This document shows positions 43,059-51,159 of a stretch of DNA of 64,000 bases, in pieces. Where the stretch lies: positions 310,001 to 374,000 of the forward strand of contig NZ_JAALCJ010000004.1 of the NCBI RefSeq assembly GCF_011078175.1, written 5' to 3'. The stretch is from Enterobacter cloacae. GTDB taxonomy: Bacteria; Pseudomonadota; Gammaproteobacteria; Enterobacterales; Enterobacteriaceae. The position numbers were made by a program, and so were the translations under genes. The number at the start of each line of letters is the position of its first letter. Position 1 is the first letter of the stretch. The notes beneath the pieces are model-generated. The model worked only from the letters and a program-made list of their open reading frames with translations, was not told the DNA's origin and made no database searches.

Positions 43059-43964
43059 CTAATCTTCAACCATCTTTGCATACTCGTCAGTGAGAAAATC
43101 CACCAGCGTCCTGACCGACGGCAGCAGGCCGCGCCGGGAAGGATACACCGCGTGGATCACTTCCCGTCTTGGCTCCCACGCATTCAGCACCCGAACAAGT
43201 TGACCTGAAGCCAACTGATCCTTCACCATCAAAATCGGCAGTTGCACCACGCCTACGCCCGCCATCGCCGCCTCACGCAGCGCCAGCATGTCGGTGGTCA
43301 CCAGGCGCGGCGTAAAGTGAATTTCTGCTTTTGCGCCCTCCGGCCCGCTCAATGCCCACTTATGCAGGTGCTTGCCCGCCCCCATACTTAACCCCGGCCA
43401 CTCGCTGAGTTCAGAGGGCATCGCCGGGTTTCCCATCCGTTCAATCAGTGCCGGCCCGGCAACCAGACAGTGCCCCCTGTCCGCCAGTACTCTTAATACC
43501 AGATCGCTGTCATCAAACGGGCGCGGACGAACGCGGATCGCCACATCCACCCCCTCCGCCACCAGATCGACCCGGCGGTTGGTGGCTTCGAGCTGGAGGT
43601 TGATCCCCGGATATCGCGCCATAAACCGCGCCAGCATGGGCCCCACGTGAACGTGCAGCAAGGTGACAGGACAGGTGAGCCTGACCATACCGCGCGGCTC
43701 AGCCTGTAAAGCAGCCACCGCCTCTTCCGCAGCTTCAGCCTCCACCAGCATGGCTTTACAGTGCTGATAGAACGTCTGCCCCACCTCCGTCACCGCAAAC
43801 TGCCGCGTGGTACGTTGTATCAACCGAACTCCCAGGCGTTCTTCCAGCTGCGCAATCCGACGGCTCAGTTTCGACTTAGGCTGATCGAGCGCCCGACCCG
43901 CCGCCGCAAAACCACCATGCTCCACCACCTTCACAAACCATACGAAATCATTGAGATCCTGCAT
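43059..43964 (-). CDS. LysR-family transcriptional regulator next to pirin gene
   Basis: The 301-residue LysR protein starts at 43964 (MQDLNDFVWFVKVVEHGGFA) with GGAGG before the ATG; thirteen upstream codons are not needed. The helix-turn-helix is at about 15-60 (AAAGRALDQPKSKLSRRIAQ), followed by the substrate-binding type 2 periplasmic fold (GMVRLTCPVTLLHVHVGPML). It is divergent from the pirin gene with about 109 bp between, so it likely regulates the pirin/isochorismatase pair. The inducer is unknown. Related regulators often respond to quinones or aromatic acids, which is only a guess here. Confidence 0.9.
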   Translation of the reverse strand: MQDLNDFVWFVKVVEHGGFAAAGRALDQPKSKLSRRIAQLEERLGVRLIQRTTRQFAVTEVGQTFYQHCKAMLVEAEAAEEAVAALQAEPRGMVRLTCPVTLLHVHVGPMLARFMARYPGINLQLEATNRRVDLVAEGVDVAIRVRPRPFDDSDLVLRVLADRGHCLVAGPALIERMGNPAMPSELSEWPGLSMGAGKHLHKWALSGPEGAKAEIHFTPRLVTTDMLALREAAMAGVGVVQLPILMVKDQLASGQLVRVLNAWEPRREVIHAVYPSRRGLLPSVRTLVDFLTDEYAKMVED

Positions 43965-44073
43965 ACGCCTCCATTGTTCCATTAAAAGAACAGTGAATGT
44001 CATTTTTGCTATCTACCGGGTTATTAACCCTGAATATAAGCTAATTACAACAACAGGACATCAGGAGTTAATC

Positions 44074-44934
44074 ATGAAAAACGTAACAGGCGTGTATACC
44101 GCACCTCGTCCGCACTGGGTCGGTGACGGTTTCCCGGTTCGTTCGATGTTTTCTTACCAGACGCACGGCGAGCCCCTGAGCCCGTTCCTGCTGCTGGACT
44201 ACGCCGGACCACATACCTTCCCGGCAGACGGCGCGAAACGCGGCGTGGGCGAGCATCCTCATCGCGGCTTTGAAACGGTGACCATCGTCTACTCAGGCGA
44301 AGTGGAGCACCGTGATTCCACTGGAAGAGGCGGCGTTATCGGCCCAGGCGACGTGCAGTGGATGACGGCGGGCGCAGGCATTTTGCACGAGGAGTTCCAC
44401 TCCAGCGCGTTCTCGCAGAAAGGCGGTGAACTGAAAATGATGCAGCTGTGGGTCAACCTGCCTGCCAAAGACAAAATGGCGACGCCTGGCTACCAGAGCA
44501 TCACTCAGGCGGATATCCCGGTGGTCACCCTGCCGGATAACAGCGGAACATTGCGCGTGATTGCTGGCCGTTTTGGAGAGGTAACCGGCCCGGCGCATAC
44601 CTTCTCACCGCTGAACGTGTGGGATCTCGCGCTGCACCAGGGTAGCCATCTGACGCTCAATCAGCCCGAAGGCTGGAGCACGGCGCTGGTTGTCGTTGAA
44701 GGCAGCGTGACGGTGAACGGCACCACGCCTGCCGGAGAGGCGCAACTGGTCGTGCTGAGTCAGAGCGGTGACAAACTGCATCTCGAAGCCAGCAGCGATG
44801 CCAAAGTACTGCTGATGGCCGGGGAGCCGCTGAATGAACCCATCGTGGGCTATGGCCCGTTTGTGATGAACAGTAAAACCGAAATTGCCGAGGCTATTCG
44901 CGATTTCAACTCCGGCCGCTTTGGCCAAATCTAA
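44074..44934 (+). CDS. Pirin family protein
   Basis: The 286-residue bicupin starts [20 protein letters not shown] at 44074; AGGAG is 9 bases upstream. The metal-binding cupin motif is seen in [20 protein letters not shown] (two His near residue 57, a third in VEHRDS, Glu in [11 protein letters not shown]), the iron site of pirins with quercetin 2,3-dioxygenase-like activity such as E. coli Yhh[18 protein letters not shown] begins the second cupin. Forty-one open codons upstream are not pirin-like. It leads the isochorismatase-fold gene by about 17 bp. Confidence 0.93.
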   Translation: MKNVTGVYTAPRPHWVGDGFPVRSMFSYQTHGEPLSPFLLLDYAGPHTFPADGAKRGVGEHPHRGFETVTIVYSGEVEHRDSTGRGGVIGPGDVQWMTAGAGILHEEFHSSAFSQKGGELKMMQLWVNLPAKDKMATPGYQSITQADIPVVTLPDNSGTLRVIAGRFGEVTGPAHTFSPLNVWDLALHQGSHLTLNQPEGWSTALVVVEGSVTVNGTTPAGEAQLVVLSQSGDKLHLEASSDAKVLLMAGEPLNEPIVGYGPFVMNSKTEIAEAIRDFNSGRFGQI

Positions 44935-44953
44935 ACGTAATAAGGAGCGCATT

Positions 44954-45631
44954 ATATCTACCCCTGCAAACTTCAACGGTGCACGTCCCGTTATTGACGT
45001 AAACGATGCCGTTATGCTGCTTATCGATCACCAGAGCGGGCTATTCCAGACCGTAGGAGACATGCCAATGCCTGAGCTGCGCGCCCGTGCAGCGGCGCTG
45101 GCAAAAATCGCCTCGCTGGCGAAGATCCCGGTGATCACCACGGCGTCGGTTCCACAGGGACCGAACGGCCCGCTTATCCCGGAGATCCACGCCAACGCGC
45201 CGCACGCACAGTATGTGGCACGCAAGGGTGAGATCAACGCCTGGGATAACCCGGAGTTCGTGGCGGCGGTGAAAGCCACCGGGCGCAAAACGCTGATTAT
45301 CGCCGGGACGATCACCAGCGTCTGCATGGCCTTCCCGTCCATTAGCGCGGTGGCGGACGGATATAAAGTGTTTGCGGTGATTGATGCCTCCGGCACCTAC
45401 AGCAAAATGGCGCAGGAGATCACCCTGGCGCGCGTGGTGCAGGCAGGCGTGGTACCGATGGACACGGCTGCTGTTGCTTCCGAAATTCAGCGCACGTGGA
45501 ACCGTGAAGACGCGGGTGAATGGGCTGAGGTGTACACACATATCTTCCCGGCCTACCAACTGCTGATCGAAAGCTACAGCAAAGCGCAGGACGTGGTGAA
45601 AAATAGCGAAGTGCTCGATTCACAGCGTTAA
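44954..45631 (+). CDS. Isochorismatase-fold cysteine hydrolase (YcaC-like), apparent ATA start
   Basis: About 225 residues match the isochorismatase-like family nearest YcaC. The triad is intact: Asp in [11 protein letters not shown], Lys in [11 protein letters not shown] and Cys in [11 protein letters not shown]. Oddly the expected start is ATA, not ATG: AAGGAG at 44943-44948 is followed five bases later by ATA TCT ACC CCT at 44954, where relatives begin M-S/T-TP. No ATG or GTG precedes it in frame after the pirin stop; a TTG at 44885 inside pirin and an ATG at 45014 are the alternatives. Translation may be weak. Substrate unknown. Confidence 0.8.
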   Translation: MSTPANFNGARPVIDVNDAVMLLIDHQSGLFQTVGDMPMPELRARAAALAKIASLAKIPVITTASVPQGPNGPLIPEIHANAPHAQYVARKGEINAWDNPEFVAAVKATGRKTLIIAGTITSVCMAFPSISAVADGYKVFAVIDASGTYSKMAQEITLARVVQAGVVPMDTAAVASEIQRTWNREDAGEWAEVYTHIFPAYQLLIESYSKAQDVVKNSEVLDSQR

Positions 45632-45696
45632 TCCTGCGCGTTGCGATATAAGCTGATTAAGGCTTAACCGAACAAGCACGAATGCTGAAAATCTGC

Positions 45697-45725
45697 TTGA
45701 CCGTTTTAGCGCAACTCCCTATAGT
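45697..45725 (+). promoter_or_regulatory. Sigma-70 promoter of second tRNA-Ser
   Basis: TTGACC (45697-45702), 17 bp, TATAGT (45720-45725) with a GC-rich AGCGCCCCG after it. It is unlike the copy 1 promoter outside the hexamers, so the second tRNA has an independent promoter. Confidence 0.85.
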
Positions 45726-45768
45726 AGCGCCCCGTTGCCCCCCAAGCGGTCAGGCAGCAAAACAATAT

Positions 45769-45856
45769 GGTGAGGTGTCCGAGTGGCTGAAGGAGCACGC
45801 CTGGAAAGTGTGTATACGGCAACGTATCGGGGGTTCGAATCCCCCCCTCACCGCCA
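45769..45856 (+). tRNA. tRNA-Ser (GGA anticodon), copy 2
   Basis: These 88 nt are identical to the tRNA at 42489, with GGTGAGG/CCTCACC acceptor stem, GGA anticodon in CTGGAAA, a long variable arm and encoded CCA. It has its own promoter and is followed by the same terminator hairpin. E. coli also has two tRNA-Ser(GGA) genes, but they lie far apart; here two copies sit 3,280 bp apart in the same orientation. Confidence 0.97.
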
Positions 45857-45869
45857 TATTCAAGATGAG

Positions 45870-45897
45870 AGCTCGTACGAAAGTACGGGCTTTTTTC
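45870..45897 (+). terminator. Terminator after second tRNA-Ser
   Basis: GCTCGTAC, GAAA, GTACGGGC (45871-45890) then TTTTTT, 14 bases after the tRNA CCA, same as after copy 1. Confidence 0.88.
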
Positions 45898-45912
45898 TTT
45901 TATATTCTCCAA

Positions 45913-46037
45913 CAGGGGGGATGAGAACCCCCGACCGGGGTTCGACAACTGGCGACAGCCGGTTGGACAGACTGAGAGCGTAGCGAACAAGCTGCCCGCA
46001 GGGCGAGCGTAGCGAGTCAATCCCCCCCTCACCGCCA
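45913..46037 (+). ncRNA. rtT-like tRNA-derived repeat, unit 3
   Basis: This repeat unit follows the second tRNA and ends in CCCCCTCACCGCCA at 46037, 181 bp after the tRNA CCA. It carries GGGGTTCGACAACTGG but has GACAGCCGGTTGG where units 2 and 4 have GCAGCCAGTTGG, and GAGCGTAGCGA where they have GAGCGAAGCGA. These scattered changes suggest the units have diverged for some time. RNA function unproven. Confidence 0.5.
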
Positions 46038-46049
46038 TATTTAAAGAAG

Positions 46050-46079
46050 AGCTCGCATGAAAATGCGGGCTTTTTTTTC
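46050..46079 (+). terminator. Terminator after repeat unit 3 with compensatory changes
   Basis: GCTCGCAT, GAAA, ATGCGGGC (46051-46070) then eight T. Two pairs differ from the sister hairpins (T-A to C-G and C-G to T-A) with both sides changed, so the stem is conserved as structure. Confidence 0.88.
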
Positions 46080-46096
46080 GCATGTTGCACGCCTGT

Positions 46097-46210
46097 AGGG
46101 GGGATGAGAACCCCCGACCGGGGTTCGACAACTGGCGCAGCCAGTTGGACAGACTGAGAGCGAAGCGAACAGACTGCCCGCAGGGCGAGCGAAGCGAGTC
46201 AATCCCCCCC
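46097..46210 (+). ncRNA. rtT-like repeat, unit 4, lacking the tRNA 3' end
   Basis: The fourth unit matches unit 2 closely through GAGCGAAGCGAGTCAATCCC and stops at the C run (46210). The CTCACCGCCA end and the terminator found after the other units are missing; unrelated sequence follows. It is thus a truncated copy at the edge of the array, beside a dispersed palindromic repeat. Confidence 0.45.
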
Positions 46211-46240
46211 GGTGCTATATGCAGCTCAGTGCGGCCTGAG

Positions 46241-46276
46241 CCCCTCACCCTAACCCTCTCCCCAGGGAAGAGGGGA
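46241..46276. repeat. Dispersed intergenic palindrome, copy A
   Basis: CCCTCACCCTAACCCTCTCC followed by CCAGGGAAGAGGGG. The same CCCTAACCCTCTCCC core, as an inverted or direct copy, lies near 52880 and 59330. It belongs to a common short intergenic repeat class of gamma-proteobacteria; none of the copies is in a gene. Confidence 0.7.
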
Positions 46277-46285
46277 TAAAATGCA

Positions 46286-46314
46286 CAAAAAACAAAGCCC
46301 GGTTTCCCGGGCCT
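46286..46314 (-). terminator. Rho-independent terminator of phoH
   Basis: GCCCGG, TTTC loop, CCGGGC (46297-46312); on the minus strand it is followed by TTTGTTTTTT. It lies 18 bp past the phoH stop. Confidence 0.8.
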
Positions 46315-46331
46315 TGAACACAACAGCATAT

Positions 46332-47120
46332 TCAATAATACGCTTGTAGCGTGCGCTGGCAGAGCGCTGAGCGTACGCAATCCTCTTTCGTGAAGCGGAC
46401 CACCCCTATCATCTCGTCTTCCTCAAAACGTGACATAGCATCGCTCAGGCCGGACTTCACGCCCGACGGCAGGTCACACTGGGTAATATCGCCGTTGACG
46501 ATAACCGTCACGTTCTCCCCGAGGCGCGTTAAAAACATCTTCATTTGCGCAGCGGTCACGTTCTGAGCCTCGTCAAGAATAACGACCGCATTTTCAAAGG
46601 TACGTCCGCGCATATAGGCGAACGGCGCGATTTCCACCTTGCCAATCTCTGGTCGCAGGCAGTACTGCATAAAGGAAGCGCCCAACCGCTTCACCAGCAC
46701 GTCATAGACGGGCCTGAAGTACGGGGCAAACTTCTCGGAAATATCGCCGGGCAGGAAGCCCAGATCTTCATCCGCTTGCAGTACCGGACGGGTAACGATG
46801 ATCCTTTCCACGTCCTTATGAATCAGCGCCTCCGCCGCTTTGGCGGCGCTGATCCAGGTTTTCCCGCATCCGGCTTCCCCGGTTGCAAAGATGAGCTGTT
46901 TACTCTCGATAGCATTCAGGTAGTGCGCCTGAGCTTCATTCCGCGCCACAATTGGCGATGCATCGCGGCAGTCCCGCGCCATGCCAATGGATTCTACGCC
47001 GCTCATCTGCACAAGCGAGGTGACCGATTCTTCTTCACGCTGTTTATGACTACGTGAATCCCGTCTCAGCACACGTTTTGCTTCGCGACGAGCTTTGATC
47101 ACTGCTTTCTGTCTTCCCAT
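46332..47120 (-). CDS. phoH: PhoH family ATPase/ribonuclease-like protein
   Basis: PhoH is a cytosolic P-loop ATPase, phosphate-starvation inducible in E. coli; relatives act on RNA. From 47120 (MGRQKAVIKARREAKRVLRR) it has 262 residues, with AAGGTG 6 bases before the ATG. Walker A is ATGEAGCGKTW (near residue 81), Walker B VVILDEAQN (near 180), and the VNGDITQCDLP sensor follows. The N terminus is very basic, which fits nucleic-acid binding. Forty-nine further in-frame codons upstream do not look like the family. I found no clear Pho box upstream. Confidence 0.94.
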   Translation of the reverse strand: MGRQKAVIKARREAKRVLRRDSRSHKQREEESVTSLVQMSGVESIGMARDCRDASPIVARNEAQAHYLNAIESKQLIFATGEAGCGKTWISAAKAAEALIHKDVERIIVTRPVLQADEDLGFLPGDISEKFAPYFRPVYDVLVKRLGASFMQYCLRPEIGKVEIAPFAYMRGRTFENAVVILDEAQNVTAAQMKMFLTRLGENVTVIVNGDITQCDLPSGVKSGLSDAMSRFEEDEMIGVVRFTKEDCVRSALCQRTLQAYY

Positions 47121-47619
47121 GGATAGCACCTTGAGTTGTTGGTATTCATCACACGCGCCAGCATCGGCACGATTATGCGCACGAACATCAGAGGGTTGGC
47201 TTCCTTGTAAGCCATTGCTTGCATTACCGGATGACGATATACAACGGCTACGCGCACCGTTATGCACGTCGGTAGAAAAAGGTGTTGAGGTGAAGGAGAG
47301 AATTTGGTGGTGAGGAAATCGCTGCCGGAGTCTGAGCCTCCGCGCCGGGTACTGCGGTTGATATGTTTACCTTGTCCAGTACAGGACGCAACCATTCGCG
47401 ATCTCCATAGGGAGTTAACATCACTGCCGGGAACTACCGCTGTCTTATCTTAAGTACATCAGGAATTATCATAAATTCAACATTTATTTTACCACAATGC
47501 AACTTTTCAGACTGCCCCTACATGGAAAATCAGTCTTATATAGAAATATTACAGAAATATAACAATAAGATAGTTATGTGGAAAAATAGTGTCCCCGCGA
47601 ACTGTCGCAGGGACAATTA
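47121..47619. other. phoH-efeB intergenic region (499 bp)
   Basis: This stretch holds the phoH upstream region (47121 to about 47400, moderately GC-rich, with open frames but no recognisable protein), a very AT-rich part (47455-47590), and the efeB terminator at its right end. I looked for a Pho box (CTGTCATA repeat) on both strands and saw only a weak CTGTCTTATCT at about 47441. No gene is called. Confidence 0.5.
47582..47614 (-). terminator. Terminator of efeUOB
   Basis: GTCCC-C-GCGA, ACTG loop, TCGC-A-GGGAC (47591-47614) with one mismatch; on the minus strand ACTATTTTT follows. It lies 6 bp past the efeB stop. Confidence 0.7.
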
Positions 47620-48903
47620 TCAGGCTTCTATAAGACCCTGAGCGAGCCAGCCGTTCGCATCACGCGCGCCGGGCAGGGCAAAGAAATAGCCGCCGCCGAT
47701 GGGCTTAACGTACTCCTCCAGCGCTTCGCCGTTGAGCCGCTTCTGCACGGTGAGGAAACCCTTATCCAGATCGTGCTGATAGCAGACAAACAGCAGTCCC
47801 ATATCAAGCTGACCGGAGTTGGTCACCCCCAGCGAGTAGCTGTAGCCCCTGCGCATCATCAGGCTGGACTGCGTCTCCCTGGTGCGCGGATTGGCGAGGC
47901 GAATATGGCTGTCCAGGGCGATGACATCCCCGTTCGGATCCCGGGCGTAGTCGGGTTCATCGTGCTCGTGCTTCATGCCGAGCGGTGCGCCAGTTTGCTT
48001 ATCGCGACCGAAGATCGTCTGCTGCTCTTTCAGCGGCGTGCGGTCCCAGAACTCCACGTGGAACTGAATGATACGCACCGCCTGATAGCTGCCGCCCACC
48101 GCCCAGGCCGGTTCGCCCTGATCCGCCGTCACCCAGACCACGTTTTTCATCAGCGCGGCATTGCTGCTGTCCGGGTTGGCAGTACCGTCTTTGAAGCCCA
48201 GCAGGTTGACCGGCGTCTCTTTTCCTTTACTGCGCGCGGCGTGATCGGAGATAAATCCTTCCCGCTTCCAGCGTACGCTTAGCAGATCCGGGGTGTGCTT
48301 AATGATATCGCGCAGGGCGTGGATCACCGTATCCTGGGTGTTGGCGCAGATCTGCAACAGCAGATCGCCGTGGCACAGCGCCGCGTCGAGAGAGTCATTC
48401 GGGAATCGCGTCATCTTTTGCAGCGCTTTCGGCTTCTGCTTCGCCAGTCCGTAGCGATCATCAAACAGCGATTCCCCCACCGACACGGTAATGGTCAGGT
48501 TATCGGGCGCGGTAAACGCGCCCAGGATCCCGGAATCCATCGGCGGCAGGCGCGGATTCGGTGTTTCCGGCGCCGGGCCACCCGCGGTGAGAAAGGCAAT
48601 GCGCGTGGTCAACAGCCTGAACAGACGCTCAAGGTCGGCCTTATCACTCGCCAGCGAATCGAAAGCTACCAGCATCATTGAAGCCTGCTGCGGCGTCAGA
48701 ATCCCCGCCTGGTGCTCGCCATAAAACGGCTGCGTCTCCATACGCGCATCCGGGGAGAGCGTGCCGGGGGCGCTTTGCGATTTTGCCGCATGCGCCACCG
48801 GACAGCCTCCCGCCAGGGCAAACGCGCCGCCCAACGCCCCTACCCCTTTTAACAACCGACGTCGGGTAGGTTCCGCGACGTCGTACTCGTCATGCTTGTT
48901 CAT
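47620..48903 (-). CDS. efeB: Dye-decolourising peroxidase EfeB (Tat-exported)
   Basis: The 427-residue EfeB (E. coli 423) is a haem DyP-type peroxidase of the periplasm, part of the EfeUOB low-pH ferrous iron system. The twin-arginine signal is plain: [20 protein letters not shown] (residues about 11-30). The DyP motif GxxDG appears as [14 protein letters not shown] with its catalytic Asp. The proximal haem His is likely in [12 protein letters not shown]-like sequence ([16 protein letters not shown]). It lies 3 bp after efeO. Confidence 0.95.
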   Translation of the reverse strand: MNKHDEYDVAEPTRRRLLKGVGALGGAFALAGGCPVAHAAKSQSAPGTLSPDARMETQPFYGEHQAGILTPQQASMMLVAFDSLASDKADLERLFRLLTTRIAFLTAGGPAPETPNPRLPPMDSGILGAFTAPDNLTITVSVGESLFDDRYGLAKQKPKALQKMTRFPNDSLDAALCHGDLLLQICANTQDTVIHALRDIIKHTPDLLSVRWKREGFISDHAARSKGKETPVNLLGFKDGTANPDSSNAALMKNVVWVTADQGEPAWAVGGSYQAVRIIQFHVEFWDRTPLKEQQTIFGRDKQTGAPLGMKHEHDEPDYARDPNGDVIALDSHIRLANPRTRETQSSLMMRRGYSYSLGVTNSGQLDMGLLFVCYQHDLDKGFLTVQKRLNGEALEEYVKPIGGGYFFALPGARDANGWLAQGLIEA

Positions 48904-48906
48904 CGC

Positions 48907-50034
48907 TTAGTCCAGACCCAGTACGCCACGCAGCAGGGAGAGATCTTCCGCCAGCGTCGTAACCGGGCCTTTCAGCGCGTTACGGTCAGCATCGGTCAGC
49001 TTGTCGTAGGTTTCGAAGCCGTCTTTGGTGCGGTATTTCGCCAGGATGGCGTCAACTTTCTTAAAGTTGGCATCCACTTTCGCCAGCAGTTCGCCGTTCT
49101 CTTTTTGCAGCTGAGGCCGCAGCAGATCGACAATTTTCTGTGCGCCGTCGACGTTGGCCTGGAAGTCCCACAGGTCGGTGTGGCTGTAACGATCTTCTTC
49201 ACCGCTGATTTTGCTCGCGGCCACTTCTTCAATCAGGCCCGCTGCGCCACCCACCACTTTCGACGGCGGGAAAGCCAGCTCGGCGATGCGTTTTTGCAGC
49301 TCCAGCACGTCGCTGTTGAGCTGTTCGGCATATTTCTCCATCCCTTTGGTGGAGCTATCGCCAAACAGCGCTTTTTCCAGGCGGTGGAAGCCGGTGAATT
49401 TCGGATCGGCGGCCTTCTGCTCGTAGTCATCTTCGCGGGCGTCAATGCTGCCATCGAGGTCAGAGAACAGTTCGGCAATCGGCTCGATGCGCTCGTAGTG
49501 CTGACGGGTAGGCGCATACAGGGATTTCGCTTTTTCGATATCGCCCGCCTTCACCGCGTCGGTAAAGGCTTTGGTGCCTGCCACCAGGTCCGCCGTCTCT
49601 TTGGTGACGTAGGCTTTATAGGCGGCAATAGCGTCGCCGAGGCTCAACAGCGCCGTGCCTTTGGCCGCATCCTCCGTCGCTGCGCCTTTGACAATCAGCT
49701 TACCTTTCGGGTTAGTCAGCAGGCCGCAGGTCATCTCATATTCCCCGGGCTGAAGGTTTGCGGTCATCTTCTGGCTGAAGCCCGGCGCGATATTCTCGCG
49801 CTCTTCCACCACCATCACGTCTTTGAGGATCTCCCACTCCAGCGCCTTCTGGCTGTGGTTCTGAATAATAAACTGCGTTTTACCGCTGTTAACCGTGATG
49901 GTCATCGGCTCGCACTGTTTATCGTTGACGGTGACTTTTACCTGCGGAATATCTGCCGCCTGAGCGTTGAAGGCAGACACGAACAGCGCGGCAATGCCTG
50001 CGCATAACGCACTACGACGGAACTGAATGGCCAT
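48907..50034 (-). CDS. efeO: Periplasmic iron-uptake protein EfeO
   Basis: The 375-residue EfeO (E. coli 375) starts at 50034 ([20 protein letters not shown]) with a Sec signal cleaved near [10 protein letters not shown]. An N-terminal cupredoxin-like domain ([20 protein letters not shown], with CGLLTNPKG) precedes a C-terminal peptidase-M75 helical domain with the HxxE motif in [11 protein letters not shown] (near residue 224). It is thought to bind iron for EfeU. In-frame codons upstream to 50085 overlap efeU and are not used. Confidence 0.96.
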   Translation of the reverse strand: MAIQFRRSALCAGIAALFVSAFNAQAADIPQVKVTVNDKQCEPMTITVNSGKTQFIIQNHSQKALEWEILKDVMVVEERENIAPGFSQKMTANLQPGEYEMTCGLLTNPKGKLIVKGAATEDAAKGTALLSLGDAIAAYKAYVTKETADLVAGTKAFTDAVKAGDIEKAKSLYAPTRQHYERIEPIAELFSDLDGSIDAREDDYEQKAADPKFTGFHRLEKALFGDSSTKGMEKYAEQLNSDVLELQKRIAELAFPPSKVVGGAAGLIEEVAASKISGEEDRYSHTDLWDFQANVDGAQKIVDLLRPQLQKENGELLAKVDANFKKVDAILAKYRTKDGFETYDKLTDADRNALKGPVTTLAEDLSLLRGVLGLD

Positions 50035-50074
50035 GACTCTTCCCTTTAAAAGTATGTTGTAACTAAAACAGCAC

Positions 50075-50908
50075 TTACGGCGCAACGCGAGACGCCTGCG
50101 AGCCGGTACGCGGCGGCATAGCGAACAGGATCAGCGCCGGAACCAGATAGATAAAGTACATCGCCACTTCGCTGACGCTCGGCGTTTCCTGGTAGCCGAA
50201 GATCCCTTCGAGCAGGGTGCCGGTCAGTGAATGGGTCGACAGGACGTTGCTGAGATCGAACGCCACGTCCTGGAAGTGGTTCCACAGACCCGCTTCGTGG
50301 AAGGCGCGGATCGCACCTGCTGCCAGCCCTGCGGCCACCAGCAGAATAAACAGGCTGGTCCACTTGAAGAACACGCCCAGGTTAAGACGAATGCCGCCCC
50401 AGTAGAGCAGGAAGCCAAGCACGACGGCGGTTGCCAGCCCGAGCATGGCGCCCAGCGGCGGCCAGATGCCCACGTCCTGCTGAAAAGCCGCGAGCAGGAA
50501 GAACACTGACTCCAGGCCTTCACGCGCCACGGCGAAAAAGACCATCATGATCAGCGCCCAGCCGTGGTGGTTGCCTTTTTGCAGGGCGTTATCCACCGCC
50601 TGCTCAAGCTGTACCTTCACGTTTCGGGAGACCTTGCGCATCCAGAATACCATCCACGTCAGGATTAACACCGCAATCACGGCGACGATACCTTCAAAAA
50701 GCTCCTGCTCTTTCTGTGGGAATTCACCAGTGGTTTCGTTAATAAGGATCCCCAGCCCCAGGCAGAGCGCCGCGGCAAGGAAAACGCCCACCCACATCAC
50801 GCCAATCCAGCGCCCGCGCTGGGTGCGCTTCAGATAACTGGCAATAAGGCTAACAATCAGGGCCGCTTCAAGGCCTTCACGTAACATAATGAGAAAAGGA
50901 ACAAACAT
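50075..50908 (-). CDS. efeU: Ferrous iron permease EfeU (intact)
   Basis: EfeU is the inner-membrane iron permease of the OFeT/Ftr1 type. The 277 residues have about seven helices and both REGLE motifs that bind iron: [10 protein letters not shown] (residue 8) and [10 protein letters not shown] (near 149). In E. coli K-12 this gene is split by a frameshift; here the frame is whole, so the EfeUOB importer should work. It heads efeUOB, with a Fur-type box about 58 bp upstream. Confidence 0.95.
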   Translation of the reverse strand: MFVPFLIMLREGLEAALIVSLIASYLKRTQRGRWIGVMWVGVFLAAALCLGLGILINETTGEFPQKEQELFEGIVAVIAVLILTWMVFWMRKVSRNVKVQLEQAVDNALQKGNHHGWALIMMVFFAVAREGLESVFFLLAAFQQDVGIWPPLGAMLGLATAVVLGFLLYWGGIRLNLGVFFKWTSLFILLVAAGLAAGAIRAFHEAGLWNHFQDVAFDLSNVLSTHSLTGTLLEGIFGYQETPSVSEVAMYFIYLVPALILFAMPPRTGSQASRVAP

Positions 50909-50965
50909 GCCGACACCTTAAATGTTTATCGCGGTCAACTGATGCAAAGAAAGGTAAATTCTTGT

Positions 50966-50984
50966 GATAGTGATTATCATTACG
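50966..50984 (-). promoter_or_regulatory. Fur box upstream of efeU
   Basis: GATAGTGATTATCATTACG matches about 15 of 19 positions of the Fur consensus GATAATGATAATCATTATC. It lies 58 bp before the efeU ATG, in a 251-bp gap shared with the divergent nucleoside transporter. Iron repression of efeUOB is known in E. coli. Confidence 0.8.
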
Positions 50985-51159
50985 GCAACAAGAAAAACAA
51001 GCGAAATGTGTTGCGTTTTGATGACCAGATGTAAACGTGTTGCAGAGTAATAATTGCCTGAGTAACCGTTACGTTTATAAGGTATAACGAAAATGCCCAT
51101 TTACGGTTAACCGGGGCTGTGGCTAAATGTCCACCTCGAAAACCAACTGAAAATAAACC

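Noticed and set aside
47099-47395. 98-codon minus-strand frame upstream of phoH
   Set aside because: Overlaps the phoH start in another frame, no recognisable domain, and the region is the expected phoH promoter.
47430-47470. Pho box upstream of phoH
   Set aside because: Only CTGTCTTATCT is seen, more than 300 bp from phoH, without a second good 11-bp repeat.
48892-50007. 371-codon plus-strand open frame opposite efeO
   Set aside because: It is an exact antisense shadow of efeO. The translated sequence matches no family and efeO is certain.
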